A stretch of 64,000 nucleotides of DNA, taken from G963662905 sp963676725. Lineage in GTDB: Bacteria; Bacteroidota; Bacteroidia; Bacteroidales; WRLA01. This document shows, one piece after another, positions 1-8,443 of this stretch. The notes under the pieces were generated by a model. That model did not search any database. It was not told the origin of the DNA and saw only the letters and a list, made by a program, of their open reading frames with translations. Both the position numbers and the translations under genes were made by a program. The stretch spans positions 496,001 to 560,000 of the forward strand of contig OY781463.1 in NCBI GenBank assembly GCA_963676725.1, given 5' to 3'. Within the stretch, counting starts at the first letter, position 1, and each line of letters begins with the position of its first letter.

Positions 1-147
1 TCTTTTTTTATATTACGCTTAAATACAGAATATTGTATGTGGAGAAGGTTTTTCTAATGGGCAATATGCCGCCTGTGGTTTGTTAATTTTTTGGTGCATC
101 AATAGAAAAATAGTAAATATAAATTCTGGTGAGTAGAGAAATTTTTG

Positions 148-155
148 TATTTTTG
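148..155 (+). promoter_or_regulatory. Candidate Bacteroidota -7 promoter element
   Basis: TATTTTTG fits the TAnnTTTG -7 consensus. TCTG lies 19 bases upstream (125-128), one mismatch from the TTTG -33 element. The motif ends 13 bases before the response-regulator start, so the leader would be very short. Inferred from motif only. Confidence 0.5.
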
Positions 156-168
156 AGTTTAGTTAAAC

Positions 169-546
169 ATGGATCAGATGAAAAAACGGATCGTACTTAT
201 AGATGATGATCAGGATATTCTTGAAGGATTAAAAGATTTGCTGGAGGGAGAGGGGTATGAAGTGCATTGCGCAAGCGACGGCGATGAAGGAATGGAAAGT
301 GTGCGTGATTATTCTCCGCAATTAATTATTACCGATATCATCATGCCTGAAAAAGACGGCATCACTTTGCTTTTCGATGTGCGTAGAGAATTGCCGGGTG
401 TTAAAACCTTGGTAATTAGTGGTGGCGGACGAATCAGTGCAGAAAAGCATCTTGAAGTAGCTCGCAAAATTGGCGTTGATAAAGTGCTTGCAAAACCATT
501 CTCTTCAGCTGCTTTCCTTGATGCTGTGGATGAGCTTTTGAAATAA
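169..546 (+). CDS. Stand-alone response-regulator receiver (CheY-like)
   Basis: A 125-residue single-domain receiver. The acidic cluster is at D12-D14, the phospho-acceptor is D56 (IITDIIMP), the conserved Ser/Thr is S84 and the lysine is K109 in LAKPF. There is no output domain, so by family knowledge it would act through protein contacts or as a phosphorelay shuttle. No histidine kinase lies nearby, so the partner is unknown. A second in-frame ATG occurs three codons in. The stop is followed after one base by the start of the HAD hydrolase gene, suggesting a two-gene operon. The family is certain; the pathway cannot be told from the sequence. Confidence 0.93.
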   Translation: MDQMKKRIVLIDDDQDILEGLKDLLEGEGYEVHCASDGDEGMESVRDYSPQLIITDIIMPEKDGITLLFDVRRELPGVKTLVISGGGRISAEKHLEVARKIGVDKVLAKPFSSAAFLDAVDELLK

Positions 547-547
547 A

Positions 548-1237
548 ATGATGTATCCTTCTTCGTTTAGTGCAGTAATATGGGACTGGAATGGCACTCT
601 GCTCAATGATGTTGAGCATAGTATGAACAGCATGAACCTGATGCTCTCAGAAAGGAATTTGCCTCTTTTAACAGTCGAAAGATACCGTAAAATCTTCACT
701 TTTCCTGTTCAGGATTATTATCAAAAAATTGGCTTTGACTTTTCTCGTGAAGATTTTAATATAGTTGGGGCTGGTTTTATTGATCTCTACAATGCCGGTG
801 TTTTTGAAAATGCCAAACCTTTTACGGAAGTAAAACCGCTTTTGGAAAGCATTAGGCGAAAAGGAATCAGGCAATACATTCTTTCTGCTATGATGGAGGA
901 TCATTTAATTGGCCATCTAAAGAATTATAAATTAGATGTTTTTTTTGATGAAATAGCCGGGATTGATGATGTTTTGGCTGCCGGAAAAATAGAGCGTGGC
1001 CGGAAATTATTGAGCAAACTGCCTTATTCCCCAGAAAGGATTTGTTTTATTGGCGATACATTGCACGATTATGAAGTAGCCGAGGAATTGGGCTGTTCGG
1101 CAGCGCTTATTGCGCAAGGGCATCAAGATTATCAAAGGCTTAAAAAGAGTGGGGCAGAAGTGTTTATGGATTTTGAAGGCTTGAGTCGTTTTTTGAGGAG
1201 TCGGTTTCAGGAAAAATCTGCCGGACAACATCCATAG
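548..1237 (+). CDS. HAD-superfamily hydrolase, phosphoglycolate phosphatase-like
   Basis: A 229-residue HAD hydrolase with a helical cap. Motif I is DWNGT (D13, with N15 in place of the usual second Asp), motif II is S113 in ILSAM, motif III is a lysine around K147-K153 and motif IV is GDTLHD (D170, D174). The DxN form of motif I is common in this Gph-like subgroup, so the enzyme is probably active, though the general acid/base residue is altered. The substrate is unknown. Two adjacent ATG codons (548 and 551) are possible starts. The gene follows the receiver gene by one base and its last 74 bases overlap the convergent YwqK-like gene. Confidence 0.85.
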   Translation: MMYPSSFSAVIWDWNGTLLNDVEHSMNSMNLMLSERNLPLLTVERYRKIFTFPVQDYYQKIGFDFSREDFNIVGAGFIDLYNAGVFENAKPFTEVKPLLESIRRKGIRQYILSAMMEDHLIGHLKNYKLDVFFDEIAGIDDVLAAGKIERGRKLLSKLPYSPERICFIGDTLHDYEVAEELGCSAALIAQGHQDYQRLKKSGAEVFMDFEGLSRFLRSRFQEKSAGQHP

Positions 1238-1982
1238 GCACATGGTATTCTATTGAATCTCCTTTGATATAGTTTGTGTAAATCCTGTAGCCATCAAAAT
1301 ATACATCGATCAGATTCGTTTTCCCATTTTCATCAAAGAATTCCCAACTTCCATCGCGAACATTATTTTTGTATTGACCTGTCATGCTGATGCTTCCGTC
1401 CGGATTCCATGTCGTATTGGGGCCTGTTAATGTATCGGCTTTATAAAAAACTTCACTTTTCTTTTGGCCGGTTTCAAAATATTCTCTTTGATATCCTGAT
1501 TTCAAGCCGTTTAAATAATTGGTTTCTTTTACAATCACTTCCGAATTCGGGTAGTAATTTAGCCATGTACCATGAGGGTAAGTGTTTCTATAACGCTCCT
1601 TTGCAATAATTTTCTCGTTTTTTGCATCATAAATCACCCAAATACTGTCCCGCTTTTTTTCTGTATAAAAGCCCTCTGCAAGTTTTTTTTGCTTCTCATC
1701 GAAGAGTATAGCGCGTGATTTTTTTCCATGATTGTAGAAAAACAGCACGGCTTTTAGTTTGCCGTCTTCAAAGAAATGCCTGAATTCCCCTTTTCTTTCT
1801 CCATGATCCCATATTCCTGTATACCGAAGATTGCCATTTTCGTAATAGCCTTCCCATTTACCATTCTTTTTCCCTTCTGCATCTTTTAAGTTGATGTTTT
1901 GTGCTATCATCATTGCGGGCATTATAAATAGAAGCAAGGATGCAATAAAGAGTATGCGGAAATTTTGGAAAGGAATGGTCAT
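1164..1982 (-). CDS. YwqK/MORN-repeat exported protein
   Basis: A 272-residue protein with an N-terminal signal peptide (hydrophobic stretch at about residues 9-26, ending AQ). It is then built from repeats of about 23 residues of the form G.W..Y..NG.L...G.., typical of the MORN-like YwqK family. Databases often label this family 'toxin-antitoxin YwqK antitoxin', but no toxin gene is adjacent and the signal peptide argues for an envelope role, so I would not read it as an antitoxin. The 3' end overlaps the HAD gene on the other strand by 74 bases. The function of such proteins in Bacteroidota is poorly known. Confidence 0.8.
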   Translation of the reverse strand: MTIPFQNFRILFIASLLLFIMPAMMIAQNINLKDAEGKKNGKWEGYYENGNLRYTGIWDHGERKGEFRHFFEDGKLKAVLFFYNHGKKSRAILFDEKQKKLAEGFYTEKKRDSIWVIYDAKNEKIIAKERYRNTYPHGTWLNYYPNSEVIVKETNYLNGLKSGYQREYFETGQKKSEVFYKADTLTGPNTTWNPDGSISMTGQYKNNVRDGSWEFFDENGKTNLIDVYFDGYRIYTNYIKGDSIEYHVPMDVVRQIFPETDSSKNDSSLQNP

Positions 1983-2018
1983 AAAAAGCAGTATTTAAGA
2001 ATATTTGTGTTTGAGAAA

Positions 2019-2026
2019 CAAAAATA
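2019..2026 (-). promoter_or_regulatory. Candidate -7 element for the YwqK-like gene
   Basis: CAAAAATA on the + strand reads TATTTTTG on the - strand, a match to TAnnTTTG, 36 bases before the start codon at 1982. No good -33 TTTG at 19-21 bases, so support is the -7 box alone. Confidence 0.4.
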
Positions 2027-2047
2027 GAACGTTTATTAAAATCCCTT

Positions 2048-2055
2048 TATTTTTG
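2048..2055 (+). promoter_or_regulatory. Candidate -7 element for recR
   Basis: TATTTTTG, identical to the element before the first gene, 32 bases upstream of the recR start. The -33 region is weak. With the opposite-strand element at 2019-2026 it would form a divergent promoter pair. Confidence 0.45.
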
Positions 2056-2087
2056 TAGATTGAAATTTATATGATTAATCGAATAAA

Positions 2088-2702
2088 ATGGAACAATATC
2101 CATCAAAATTACTCGAAAATGCCGTTGATGAGCTTTCGAGGCTTCCGGGCATTGGTAAACGAACAGCTTTAAGGCTTGCTTTGCACCTGCTCGGTGAAGA
2201 AGAACACCGGAGCAAACAATTGGCAGAGTCATTGCTCCGTTTGCGCAGTGATATTAAGTATTGCAGTCAATGCCATAGTATTTCTGATGACAATCTATGT
2301 GCTGTATGTTCGGCGGCAAATCGGGAAAGATCCTCCATTTGTGTTGTAGAAGATATACGCGATGTTATGGCGATTGAAAAAACATCCCAATATCGTGGTT
2401 TATACCATGTTCTTGGGGGTATTATCTCTCCAATGGAAGGCGTTGGACCGGCTGATTTGCATATAAACACATTAATAAAGCGTGTGGAAAATGGTGATGT
2501 TCAGGAGGTTATTTTTGCGCTATCGCCAACAGTTGAAGGAGACACCACAAATTTTTATATCTATCGACAATTAAGCCATACGGGGGTAAAAGTCACGAGT
2601 ATTGCCAGAGGAATTGCTGTGGGTGATGAATTAGAATATGCCGATGAGGTTACTTTGGGTCGGTCAATACTGCACCGTTTGCCTTTTACTGCAAACGATT
2701 AA
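2088..2702 (+). CDS. recR: Recombination mediator RecR
   Basis: A 204-residue RecR of normal family length. A helix-hairpin-helix occupies about residues 13-32 (LPGIGKRTA), a four-cysteine zinc site uses C59, C62, C71 and C74, and the Toprim domain runs from about 84 (CVVEDIRD) through HVLGGIISP to about residue 170. With RecO and RecF it loads RecA at gaps by displacing SSB; those partners are not in this window. All signature residues are present. The last four bases overlap the convergent small gene at 2699-2950. Confidence 0.97.
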   Translation: MEQYPSKLLENAVDELSRLPGIGKRTALRLALHLLGEEEHRSKQLAESLLRLRSDIKYCSQCHSISDDNLCAVCSAANRERSSICVVEDIRDVMAIEKTSQYRGLYHVLGGIISPMEGVGPADLHINTLIKRVENGDVQEVIFALSPTVEGDTTNFYIYRQLSHTGVKVTSIARGIAVGDELEYADEVTLGRSILHRLPFTAND

Positions 2703-2950
2703 TCCTCAAATATCGTTAATTGCCTGTTCAGCTCATCGAAAATAGATAATTGTTTTGGGTCTTTTTCTACAGGGGCTGATCGATGATTTTTTGTGTAATC
2801 ACTTATGGATTTTTTAATCAAGTGGATCATGCTTGTATTGTTTTGCGCACAATAGGTGTCAAGGGATTTTTTTTGTTGGGAAGTCAGCTTGAATTTAATC
2901 TGTCGATACCGGATTTTTTTGCGCGTAACTCTTTTCTTCTTTGCTGGCAT
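2699..2950 (-). CDS. Small basic protein, ribbon-helix-helix-like
   Basis: An 83-residue protein with a very basic N-terminus (KKKRVTRKK). A strand-helix-turn-helix pattern follows at about residues 18-53: RQIKFKLT as a possible beta ribbon, then two predicted helices separated by NNTSM. This resembles ribbon-helix-helix DNA-binding proteins of the MetJ/Arc type. The C-terminus (from about 60) is acidic and may be disordered. No toxin partner is adjacent. The gene is convergent with recR and overlaps it by four bases. It looks coding by composition; the DNA-binding role is inference. Confidence 0.55.
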   Translation of the reverse strand: MPAKKKRVTRKKIRYRQIKFKLTSQQKKSLDTYCAQNNTSMIHLIKKSISDYTKNHRSAPVEKDPKQLSIFDELNRQLTIFED

Positions 2951-3001
2951 ATTCTGTATATTCAGACTGCTAAATTAAAGGATTCCTGTATATTAACGCG
3001 A

Positions 3002-4078
3002 TTAGGTTAATAACTTTTGAAAAACGCGGATTATTTGTTCAATCTCTTTTTCGTTATTTTCTCTACGAAAGCATATTCGTATGGCTTGAGAAAATGCTGG
3101 TTCTCCGGTCAAACAATGCGCACCGGCTTTATTCACAGAAAAAGAAAACGCATAAATACCGTTGAGGTATAAGAGTTCGCCTAAGTTTTTTTGGTTATTT
3201 CCCGCATTCGTATAAATGCTAAATATAAAAGGGCTATGTGGTTTGCCTCCAACATATTGCCATGAAACCGATGCCTCTGTCAGACCGTTTTCCAAAGATT
3301 CCTGCATTTTTGAGGCCTCTTTTTTATAGTGTAAAAATTGTGTGCATATCTGTGCGGGATCGGGAAATATTATGTTAGGTTCAGGATAATCATGGGATAA
3401 ATAATCCTGCCTGATTGATTCGGCTATTTTATTAAATGAACCAACATTATCCCCATATTTGATACACATACACTGTGCCCCTATTGTGCCAGAGAAATAT
3501 GGATCGATAATTAGAAAGCAATTTCCCGGCATTTCTTTAGGTAAAGGTATGAGCCCTAATGCAGAACTACTATCAAGAATTAATAGGATTTCTTTCTGTG
3601 TGCATTTTTTAATCAGTTTTTTAAGAGAAACAGCATGGCCTGTGAAAGGGCATAATTGATGAATGATCAATACTGTTTTCCCATCTGGGGCATTTTCTAG
3701 TATTTCATCGGAAACACTATTAAAATTTCCTGAACGAAACAGCCGGATTTTGGTATTGCTGTGGTTTTGTATAAGCTTGATAATATGCTCATCAAAAGAG
3801 GATTCAACAATAAAATGAGTCACTTGATTTTCCTCAAAGATGGCATATAATATATTGAGCAAACTTTGTGTTCCTGAAGCAAAATGAAAAATGCGTTCGG
3901 GCAGGCTGTTCAAAAAAACAGCCTGCATTCGTATCGGATGGGCATTTGCTTCAAACAGCCTTTTTTGTCCACTGTAGTAGAGTGGGATTGTATTTGTTTC
4001 CGTGATGTTGCATTGCTGCACGGACTTTAGTCTCGAAGGCTCTTTCCGTGAAACATCAATGCCATCAAGGAATATCAT
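3002..4078 (-). CDS. Degenerate class-V aminotransferase / NifS-fold protein
   Basis: A 358-residue protein with the layout of fold-type I, class-V PLP enzymes. ASGTQ at 67-71 matches the phosphate-binding GAT region, H140 heads the IIHQ...TGH block, D169 sits in LILDSSSALG like the PLP-N1 aspartate, and the C-terminus IRICFRRENN resembles the IRIS..NT motif of cysteine desulfurases. The loop where the Schiff-base lysine should be (192-200, DPYFSGTIG) contains no lysine. This suggests a catalytically altered or non-enzymatic protein. Its ATG abuts the glmM stop (TAA then ATG), so the two are probably translationally coupled. No specific substrate can be named. Confidence 0.6.
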   Translation of the reverse strand: MIFLDGIDVSRKEPSRLKSVQQCNITETNTIPLYYSGQKRLFEANAHPIRMQAVFLNSLPERIFHFASGTQSLLNILYAIFEENQVTHFIVESSFDEHIIKLIQNHSNTKIRLFRSGNFNSVSDEILENAPDGKTVLIIHQLCPFTGHAVSLKKLIKKCTQKEILLILDSSSALGLIPLPKEMPGNCFLIIDPYFSGTIGAQCMCIKYGDNVGSFNKIAESIRQDYLSHDYPEPNIIFPDPAQICTQFLHYKKEASKMQESLENGLTEASVSWQYVGGKPHSPFIFSIYTNAGNNQKNLGELLYLNGIYAFSFSVNKAGAHCLTGEPAFSQAIRICFRRENNEKEIEQIIRVFQKLLT

Positions 4079-5461
4079 TTATAAAGATTTTATGTCATCC
4101 ATAATTAAAACGGCAAGTTCCTCGGCTCGGGCAGCATTCTGTGCTTCAGAATAAATTCGGATAATAGGCTCTGTATTCGATTTTCGCAAATGAACCCAAC
4201 CATCGGGAAAGTCAAGTTTTAGTCCGTCAATTGTGGAATGGGGCGTTTCTTTGTATTTGATTTCAAGATTTTTCAGGATATTATCGACATCCAAATCAGG
4301 AGAAAGTTCAATTTTATTTTTGGAAATGGTATAAGCAGGGTAGCTGTCACGCAATTCGGAGCATTTTAGCTTTCTTTGAGCAAGATGCGTAAGGAAAAGT
4401 GCAATACCAACAAGAGCATCACGGCCATAATGGAGTTCCGGGAAAATAATTCCTCCATTGCCTTCTCCTCCAATTACAGCATTTTTTTGTTTCATCATAT
4501 CAACAACATTTACTTCACCTACGGCAGATGCAAAATATTTTTCCCCGGCATTTTGCGTTAGGTCCCGAAGCGCACGTGAAGAAGATAAGTTGGATACTGT
4601 ACTGCCTTTTTTCCGGCTGAGGATATAGTCTGCAACTGCAACCAGAGTATATTCTTCGCCAAACATGCTTCCGTCTTCGCATACAATTGCCAATCGGTCA
4701 ACATCAGGATCAACAACAAAAGCAAGATCAGCTTTTTTCTCAAGAACAAGCTCTGCAATTTCTGTTAGGTTTTTGGGCAAGGGCTCGGGATTATGTGGAA
4801 AATGTCCTGTTGGCTCACAATATAATTCATAAACAGTCTCAACACCAAGGGCTTTCAGTAAGGGTGGCAGCGCAATGCCTCCGGTAGAGTTAACGCAATC
4901 TAAGGCGATTCGAAAATTTGCTTTTCTGATTAGTTCGACATCGACATCCTTAAGAGCGAGTACTGCCTGAATATGATCCTGAATATGTGTTGTATTTTGG
5001 CTGTATGATCCTAATTCATATACGTCAGAATAGGAAAAATTTTCATCTTCCGCCATTTGCAATACCTGATTTCCTTCTTCTGCATTAATAAATTCACCTT
5101 TATGATTTAGTAATTTTAATGCATTCCATTGCGCCGGATTATGGCTTGCAGTGAGGATAATTCCCCCTTTTGCCTTTAGTTTGCACGCCATAATTTCAAC
5201 GGTTGGCGTTGTGCTTAAACCAAGATCGACAACATCAATACCCAATGCATTTAGGCTGGACACAACAAGTCTGTTGACCATTTCGCCCGAAATACGAGCA
5301 TCGCGGCCAATGACCATTTTTACTTTTTCCCCGGGAAAATTATTTTGAATAAATGCACCAAATGCAGAAGTGAATTTTACAACATCCAATGGGCTGAGTC
5401 CTTCGCCCGGTTTTCCACCAATAGTACCACGTATTCCTGAAATTGATTTTATTAAAGTCAT
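4079..5461 (-). CDS. glmM: Phosphoglucosamine mutase (GlmM-type phosphohexomutase)
   Basis: A 460-residue alpha-D-phosphohexomutase. The phosphoserine loop TASHNP carries catalytic S106, the metal loop DPDVDR is at 251-256, the sugar-binding loop GEGNGG is at 332-337 and the phosphate-binding loop RKSNTEP is at 426-432. Family knowledge: it interconverts glucosamine-6-P and glucosamine-1-P for UDP-GlcNAc; a phosphomannomutase activity cannot be excluded from sequence. The start is set at the methionine opening MTLIKSISGIRG, because the 34 codons upstream look unlike the family and cross the likely promoter. The NifS-like gene follows without a gap. Confidence 0.9.
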   Translation of the reverse strand: MTLIKSISGIRGTIGGKPGEGLSPLDVVKFTSAFGAFIQNNFPGEKVKMVIGRDARISGEMVNRLVVSSLNALGIDVVDLGLSTTPTVEIMACKLKAKGGIILTASHNPAQWNALKLLNHKGEFINAEEGNQVLQMAEDENFSYSDVYELGSYSQNTTHIQDHIQAVLALKDVDVELIRKANFRIALDCVNSTGGIALPPLLKALGVETVYELYCEPTGHFPHNPEPLPKNLTEIAELVLEKKADLAFVVDPDVDRLAIVCEDGSMFGEEYTLVAVADYILSRKKGSTVSNLSSSRALRDLTQNAGEKYFASAVGEVNVVDMMKQKNAVIGGEGNGGIIFPELHYGRDALVGIALFLTHLAQRKLKCSELRDSYPAYTISKNKIELSPDLDVDNILKNLEIKYKETPHSTIDGLKLDFPDGWVHLRKSNTEPIIRIYSEAQNAARAEELAVLIMDDIKSL

Positions 5462-5476
5462 ATCGCTGTTTTTTTG

Positions 5477-5484
5477 CAAAACTA
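5477..5484 (-). promoter_or_regulatory. Candidate -7 element for glmM
   Basis: CAAAACTA on the + strand reads TAGTTTTG on the - strand, matching TAnnTTTG, 15 bases before the chosen glmM start. The -33 position is weak. It supports the shorter glmM start. Confidence 0.4.
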
Positions 5485-5580
5485 AGAATACTTTGCCAAA
5501 AATGAAGATTTTTGGAAGTAGTTGGGTGGTGCGCTTTATCCCAAAGTTATCCACAAAATACACTTGCTTGCCAATTTTAT

Positions 5581-5588
5581 TAATTTTG
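5581..5588 (+). promoter_or_regulatory. Candidate -7 element for the TPR gene
   Basis: TAATTTTG matches TAnnTTTG and ends 26 bases before the ATG of the TPR gene. No convincing -33 at 19-21 bases. Confidence 0.4.
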
Positions 5589-5614
5589 CAGATTGAATAT
5601 GCTATTTACTGCAA

Positions 5615-7033
5615 ATGAGTATACAATTTAGTCCATTAGAAGAAGATGAGTTTGGTAGCCTTTTAGGGCGCTATGAGGATATGCTAAACCATAAAGAAAG
5701 CTACTTCTTTGATGTGGAAGATTTCGAAAGCATTATTAATCATTATCTTGATAATGATATGCTTACAAGAGCTAAGCAGGCTCTAAAATTCGCCTTTCAG
5801 ATTTATCCTGCCAATGTAATTTTGAAAATTAAACAAGCCCAGCTCTTTTCTACCGATGATATGGAAGAAAAGGCATTGGCTATTTTATCTCAGGCAGAAA
5901 AATTGGAACCCGGTAATTCTGAAATTCATCTGACTAAAGGTGCGATATTCAGTAAATTAAATCGAAATCATGAAGCAATTGCTGAATACCGCAAGGCTTT
6001 AAATGATGATGAAGTGCGCGATGAAGCTTATGCAAATATTGCTTTGGAGCTCGAAAAACTTGGTCGCTATGAAGAGGCAATTTCATATCTGAAAAAATCT
6101 TTGGCCTTTGATTACGATAATGAGTCCGTGCTTACCGAATTGGCATTTTGCTATGAAATGGCTCATATGACAGCGGCCTCAGTTGATTTTTATAAAGAAT
6201 ATCTTGATGAAAGGCCCTTTTCTGTAATCGCTTGGTTTAATCTGGGGCTCGCTTATAGTAATCTTGATGCTCATGAAAAAGCAGTAGATGCATATGATTA
6301 TGCCCTTGCAATTGATGAGCAGCATACCTCAGCACAGTTTAATAAAGCTAATAGCTTGTCAAACTTGAATTTGTATGAAGAGGCTATTGAGACCTATCTG
6401 GAGTCAACAAAATATGAAGCAGGCGATTATCTGACTTATTTCTATATCGGCGAATGCTACGAAAAGTTAGAGAATTTCGAAAAAGCCCTTGAAAATTATA
6501 GGCAATCACTCGAATTGGATAATTTTTCGTCGGATACATGGATTGGTATTGGCATTTGCCTTGCCGAGCTTGAAAGACCGGGCGAAGCTCTTCCGTATAT
6601 TTCTAAAGCAATAGAGCTTTCACCAAATAATGCCGAGCATTGGTTTGTAATGGGCGATTTGCAAGCACGCCTAAAACGATATCAAAAAGCCATAGAAGCC
6701 TATGATCAAGTGATTGTTTTTGAACGTGATAATGTAGATGCATGGCTCGAACGCGCTGATTGTTTCCTGATATTGAATAATGAAGAGCAAGCAATAAAAT
6801 CCTTGCAGGAAGCTTTAGTCCATTTGCCTGTAAACCCGATGCTCCATTATCGTTTGGCCGCCTTATTTGCCTTGCAAGGAAATATGAAAAATGCTTGTAT
6901 ATCATTTGAAATTGCACTACAAATTGATCCCAGCTTGTTTGCAGAAGCATTCGAACAAACCCCTGAACTTCTTGATAATCCGGCTTTTGTAAAATTGCTG
7001 GATAACTATAATGATGAAAATGAGATTTTATAA
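5615..7033 (+). CDS. Large tetratricopeptide-repeat protein
   Basis: A 472-residue protein made almost wholly of TPR units from about residue 40 to 440. Repeats of 34 residues are visible with the W/L-G-Y-A-P pattern (for example AWFNLGLAYSNL, DTWIGIGICLAEL, EHWFVMGDLQARL). There is no signal peptide or membrane segment, so it is probably a cytoplasmic scaffold. The N-terminus is acidic. The ComA-like gene starts 15 bases downstream on the same strand, so the two may be co-transcribed with the run that follows. Partner proteins cannot be inferred. Confidence 0.88.
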   Translation: MSIQFSPLEEDEFGSLLGRYEDMLNHKESYFFDVEDFESIINHYLDNDMLTRAKQALKFAFQIYPANVILKIKQAQLFSTDDMEEKALAILSQAEKLEPGNSEIHLTKGAIFSKLNRNHEAIAEYRKALNDDEVRDEAYANIALELEKLGRYEEAISYLKKSLAFDYDNESVLTELAFCYEMAHMTAASVDFYKEYLDERPFSVIAWFNLGLAYSNLDAHEKAVDAYDYALAIDEQHTSAQFNKANSLSNLNLYEEAIETYLESTKYEAGDYLTYFYIGECYEKLENFEKALENYRQSLELDNFSSDTWIGIGICLAELERPGEALPYISKAIELSPNNAEHWFVMGDLQARLKRYQKAIEAYDQVIVFERDNVDAWLERADCFLILNNEEQAIKSLQEALVHLPVNPMLHYRLAALFALQGNMKNACISFEIALQIDPSLFAEAFEQTPELLDNPAFVKLLDNYNDENEIL

Positions 7034-7048
7034 ATATTCCTCTATATC

Positions 7049-7822
7049 ATGAATTTTTCCCTACCATATCTCCCCGAACGACCGGCAAAACCTAGAGAAA
7101 CTGGAATTGCAATGGTTATGGATAAAGGCTTAAGCCTACGTGAAGCTGAAGACTTACTCGATCGTAGTGCGCATCTTATCGATTATATTAAACTGGGTTT
7201 TGGAACATCAATCACTACAAACCGTCTGGCAGAAAAAATTAAGCTGTATCAAAATGAGGGCATACGCGTTTATTTTGGTGGAACTCTTTTTGAAGCATTT
7301 GTTATCAGGGGAATGTATGATGATTACCGCAAACTCTTAGATAAATATTCCCTTAAAGCCTTGGAAATTAGTGATGGATCTATGTATATGGATCATCAGG
7401 ACAAATGCAATTATATCCATCAACTGTCAAAGGAATACCATGTTTTGTCTGAAGTTGGTTCAAAAGATGCTAGTGTGCATTTGGATCATAAAGAATGGAT
7501 TCGCGAAATGGAAACGGAGCTTGAAGCAGGTGCTGTAAAAGTTATTGCTGAGGCTCGTGAGAGTGGAACTGTTGGTATATACGGTAAAGATGGCATGGCC
7601 GATGTTTCTTTGATCGATGAAATTTCCGAAACAATTAATCCTGCCAGCGTTCTTTGGGAAGCGCCACTAAAATCGCAGCAATGTTGGTTTATTCATCATT
7701 TTGGTGCCAATGTGAATCTTGGAAATATTTCCCCCAACGAGTTAATTCCATTGGAAACCTTGCGTTTAGGCCTTCGCGGAGACACCTTTCAACAGTTTTT
7801 GCCGCCCTCATTAAAACAATAA
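7049..7822 (+). CDS. comA: Phosphosulfolactate synthase, ComA family
   Basis: A 257-residue TIM-barrel protein of the ComA family. Matching regions include RETGIAMVMDKGLS near residue 20, IDYIKLGFGTS near 45-55, VYFGGTLFEAF near 75-85, SEVGSKD, VKVIAEARESG, and a C-terminal NLGNISPNELIPLETLR. Family knowledge: ComA joins phosphoenolpyruvate and sulfite to (2R)-phospho-3-sulfolactate, the first step of coenzyme M synthesis in methanogens. A bacterium of this type has no obvious coenzyme M need, so the product may feed sulfolactate or sulfonate metabolism (inference). The next gene follows after 4 bases. No comB or comC homologue is in the window. The symbol is by family, not proven function. 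Confidence 0.82.
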   Translation: MNFSLPYLPERPAKPRETGIAMVMDKGLSLREAEDLLDRSAHLIDYIKLGFGTSITTNRLAEKIKLYQNEGIRVYFGGTLFEAFVIRGMYDDYRKLLDKYSLKALEISDGSMYMDHQDKCNYIHQLSKEYHVLSEVGSKDASVHLDHKEWIREMETELEAGAVKVIAEARESGTVGIYGKDGMADVSLIDEISETINPASVLWEAPLKSQQCWFIHHFGANVNLGNISPNELIPLETLRLGLRGDTFQQFLPPSLKQ

Positions 7823-7826
7823 ATAG

Positions 7827-8441
7827 ATGAATATCTTCAGAAAATTATACGATTGGGTATTGAGTTGGGCAGAAAGCCCTTATGGTGCTGTTGCATTATT
7901 TGTGCTGGCTTTTGCTGAAGCATCTTTTTTTCCAATTCCACCCGATCCTTTATTAATTGCATTGGTTTTGGGTGCCCGAACAAAGGCTTTCCGATATGCT
8001 TTAAATGCCACTTTGGCTTCTGCAACAGGCGCCGTTTTTGGATATTATATCGGTTATGCAATATGGTGGGGTGCCGATGGCTCTTTTTCTGATTTGGCAA
8101 ATTTCTTCTTTAATAATATTCCTGGATTTACTCATGGAGTATTTGATAGGGTACAGGCGCTTTATGATGAATGGGATTTCTGGGTCGTATTCACCGCTGG
8201 CTTTACACCAATCCCTTTTAAGGTTTTTACAATTGCAGCTGGGGCTTTTGATGTGAATATTTTTATGGTGATCCTCGCCAGTCTCGTTTCAAGGGCAGGA
8301 AGGTTTTTCCTCGTCGCTTGGTTAATCTGGAAATATGGCGAATCTATTAAAGCATTTATTGATAAGTATTTTAATTTATTAGCCATTCTATTTACGGTAT
8401 TGCTTATCGGTGGCTTCGTAGCTATAAAATATGCTTTCTAG
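7827..8441 (+). CDS. VTT/SNARE-associated (DedA/YqaA-like) membrane protein
   Basis: A 204-residue integral membrane protein of the YqaA branch of the VTT family. Hydrophobic segments lie at about 18-48, 57-75, 110-145 and 180-202. The family segment FAEASFFPIPPDPLLIAL is near 28-45, and a GFTPIPFKVFTIAAG block near 129-143 carries the re-entrant loop. Relatives are thought to move or scramble phospholipids or undecaprenyl phosphate; no substrate is shown for this branch. It sits 4 bases after comA and 2 bases before aroE, so it belongs to a tight operon. Confidence 0.85.
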   Translation: MNIFRKLYDWVLSWAESPYGAVALFVLAFAEASFFPIPPDPLLIALVLGARTKAFRYALNATLASATGAVFGYYIGYAIWWGADGSFSDLANFFFNNIPGFTHGVFDRVQALYDEWDFWVVFTAGFTPIPFKVFTIAAGAFDVNIFMVILASLVSRAGRFFLVAWLIWKYGESIKAFIDKYFNLLAILFTVLLIGGFVAIKYAF

Positions 8442-8443
8442 AA

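Noticed and set aside
1164..1982. The YwqK-like gene as an antitoxin, as databases often call this family.
   Set aside because: The product has a signal peptide and no toxin gene adjoins it; the neighbours are a HAD hydrolase and recR.
2699..2950. The small basic protein as a toxin-antitoxin partner of recR or of a neighbour.
   Set aside because: It is convergent to recR and has no adjacent toxin; only a fold-level resemblance to ribbon-helix-helix proteins is supported.
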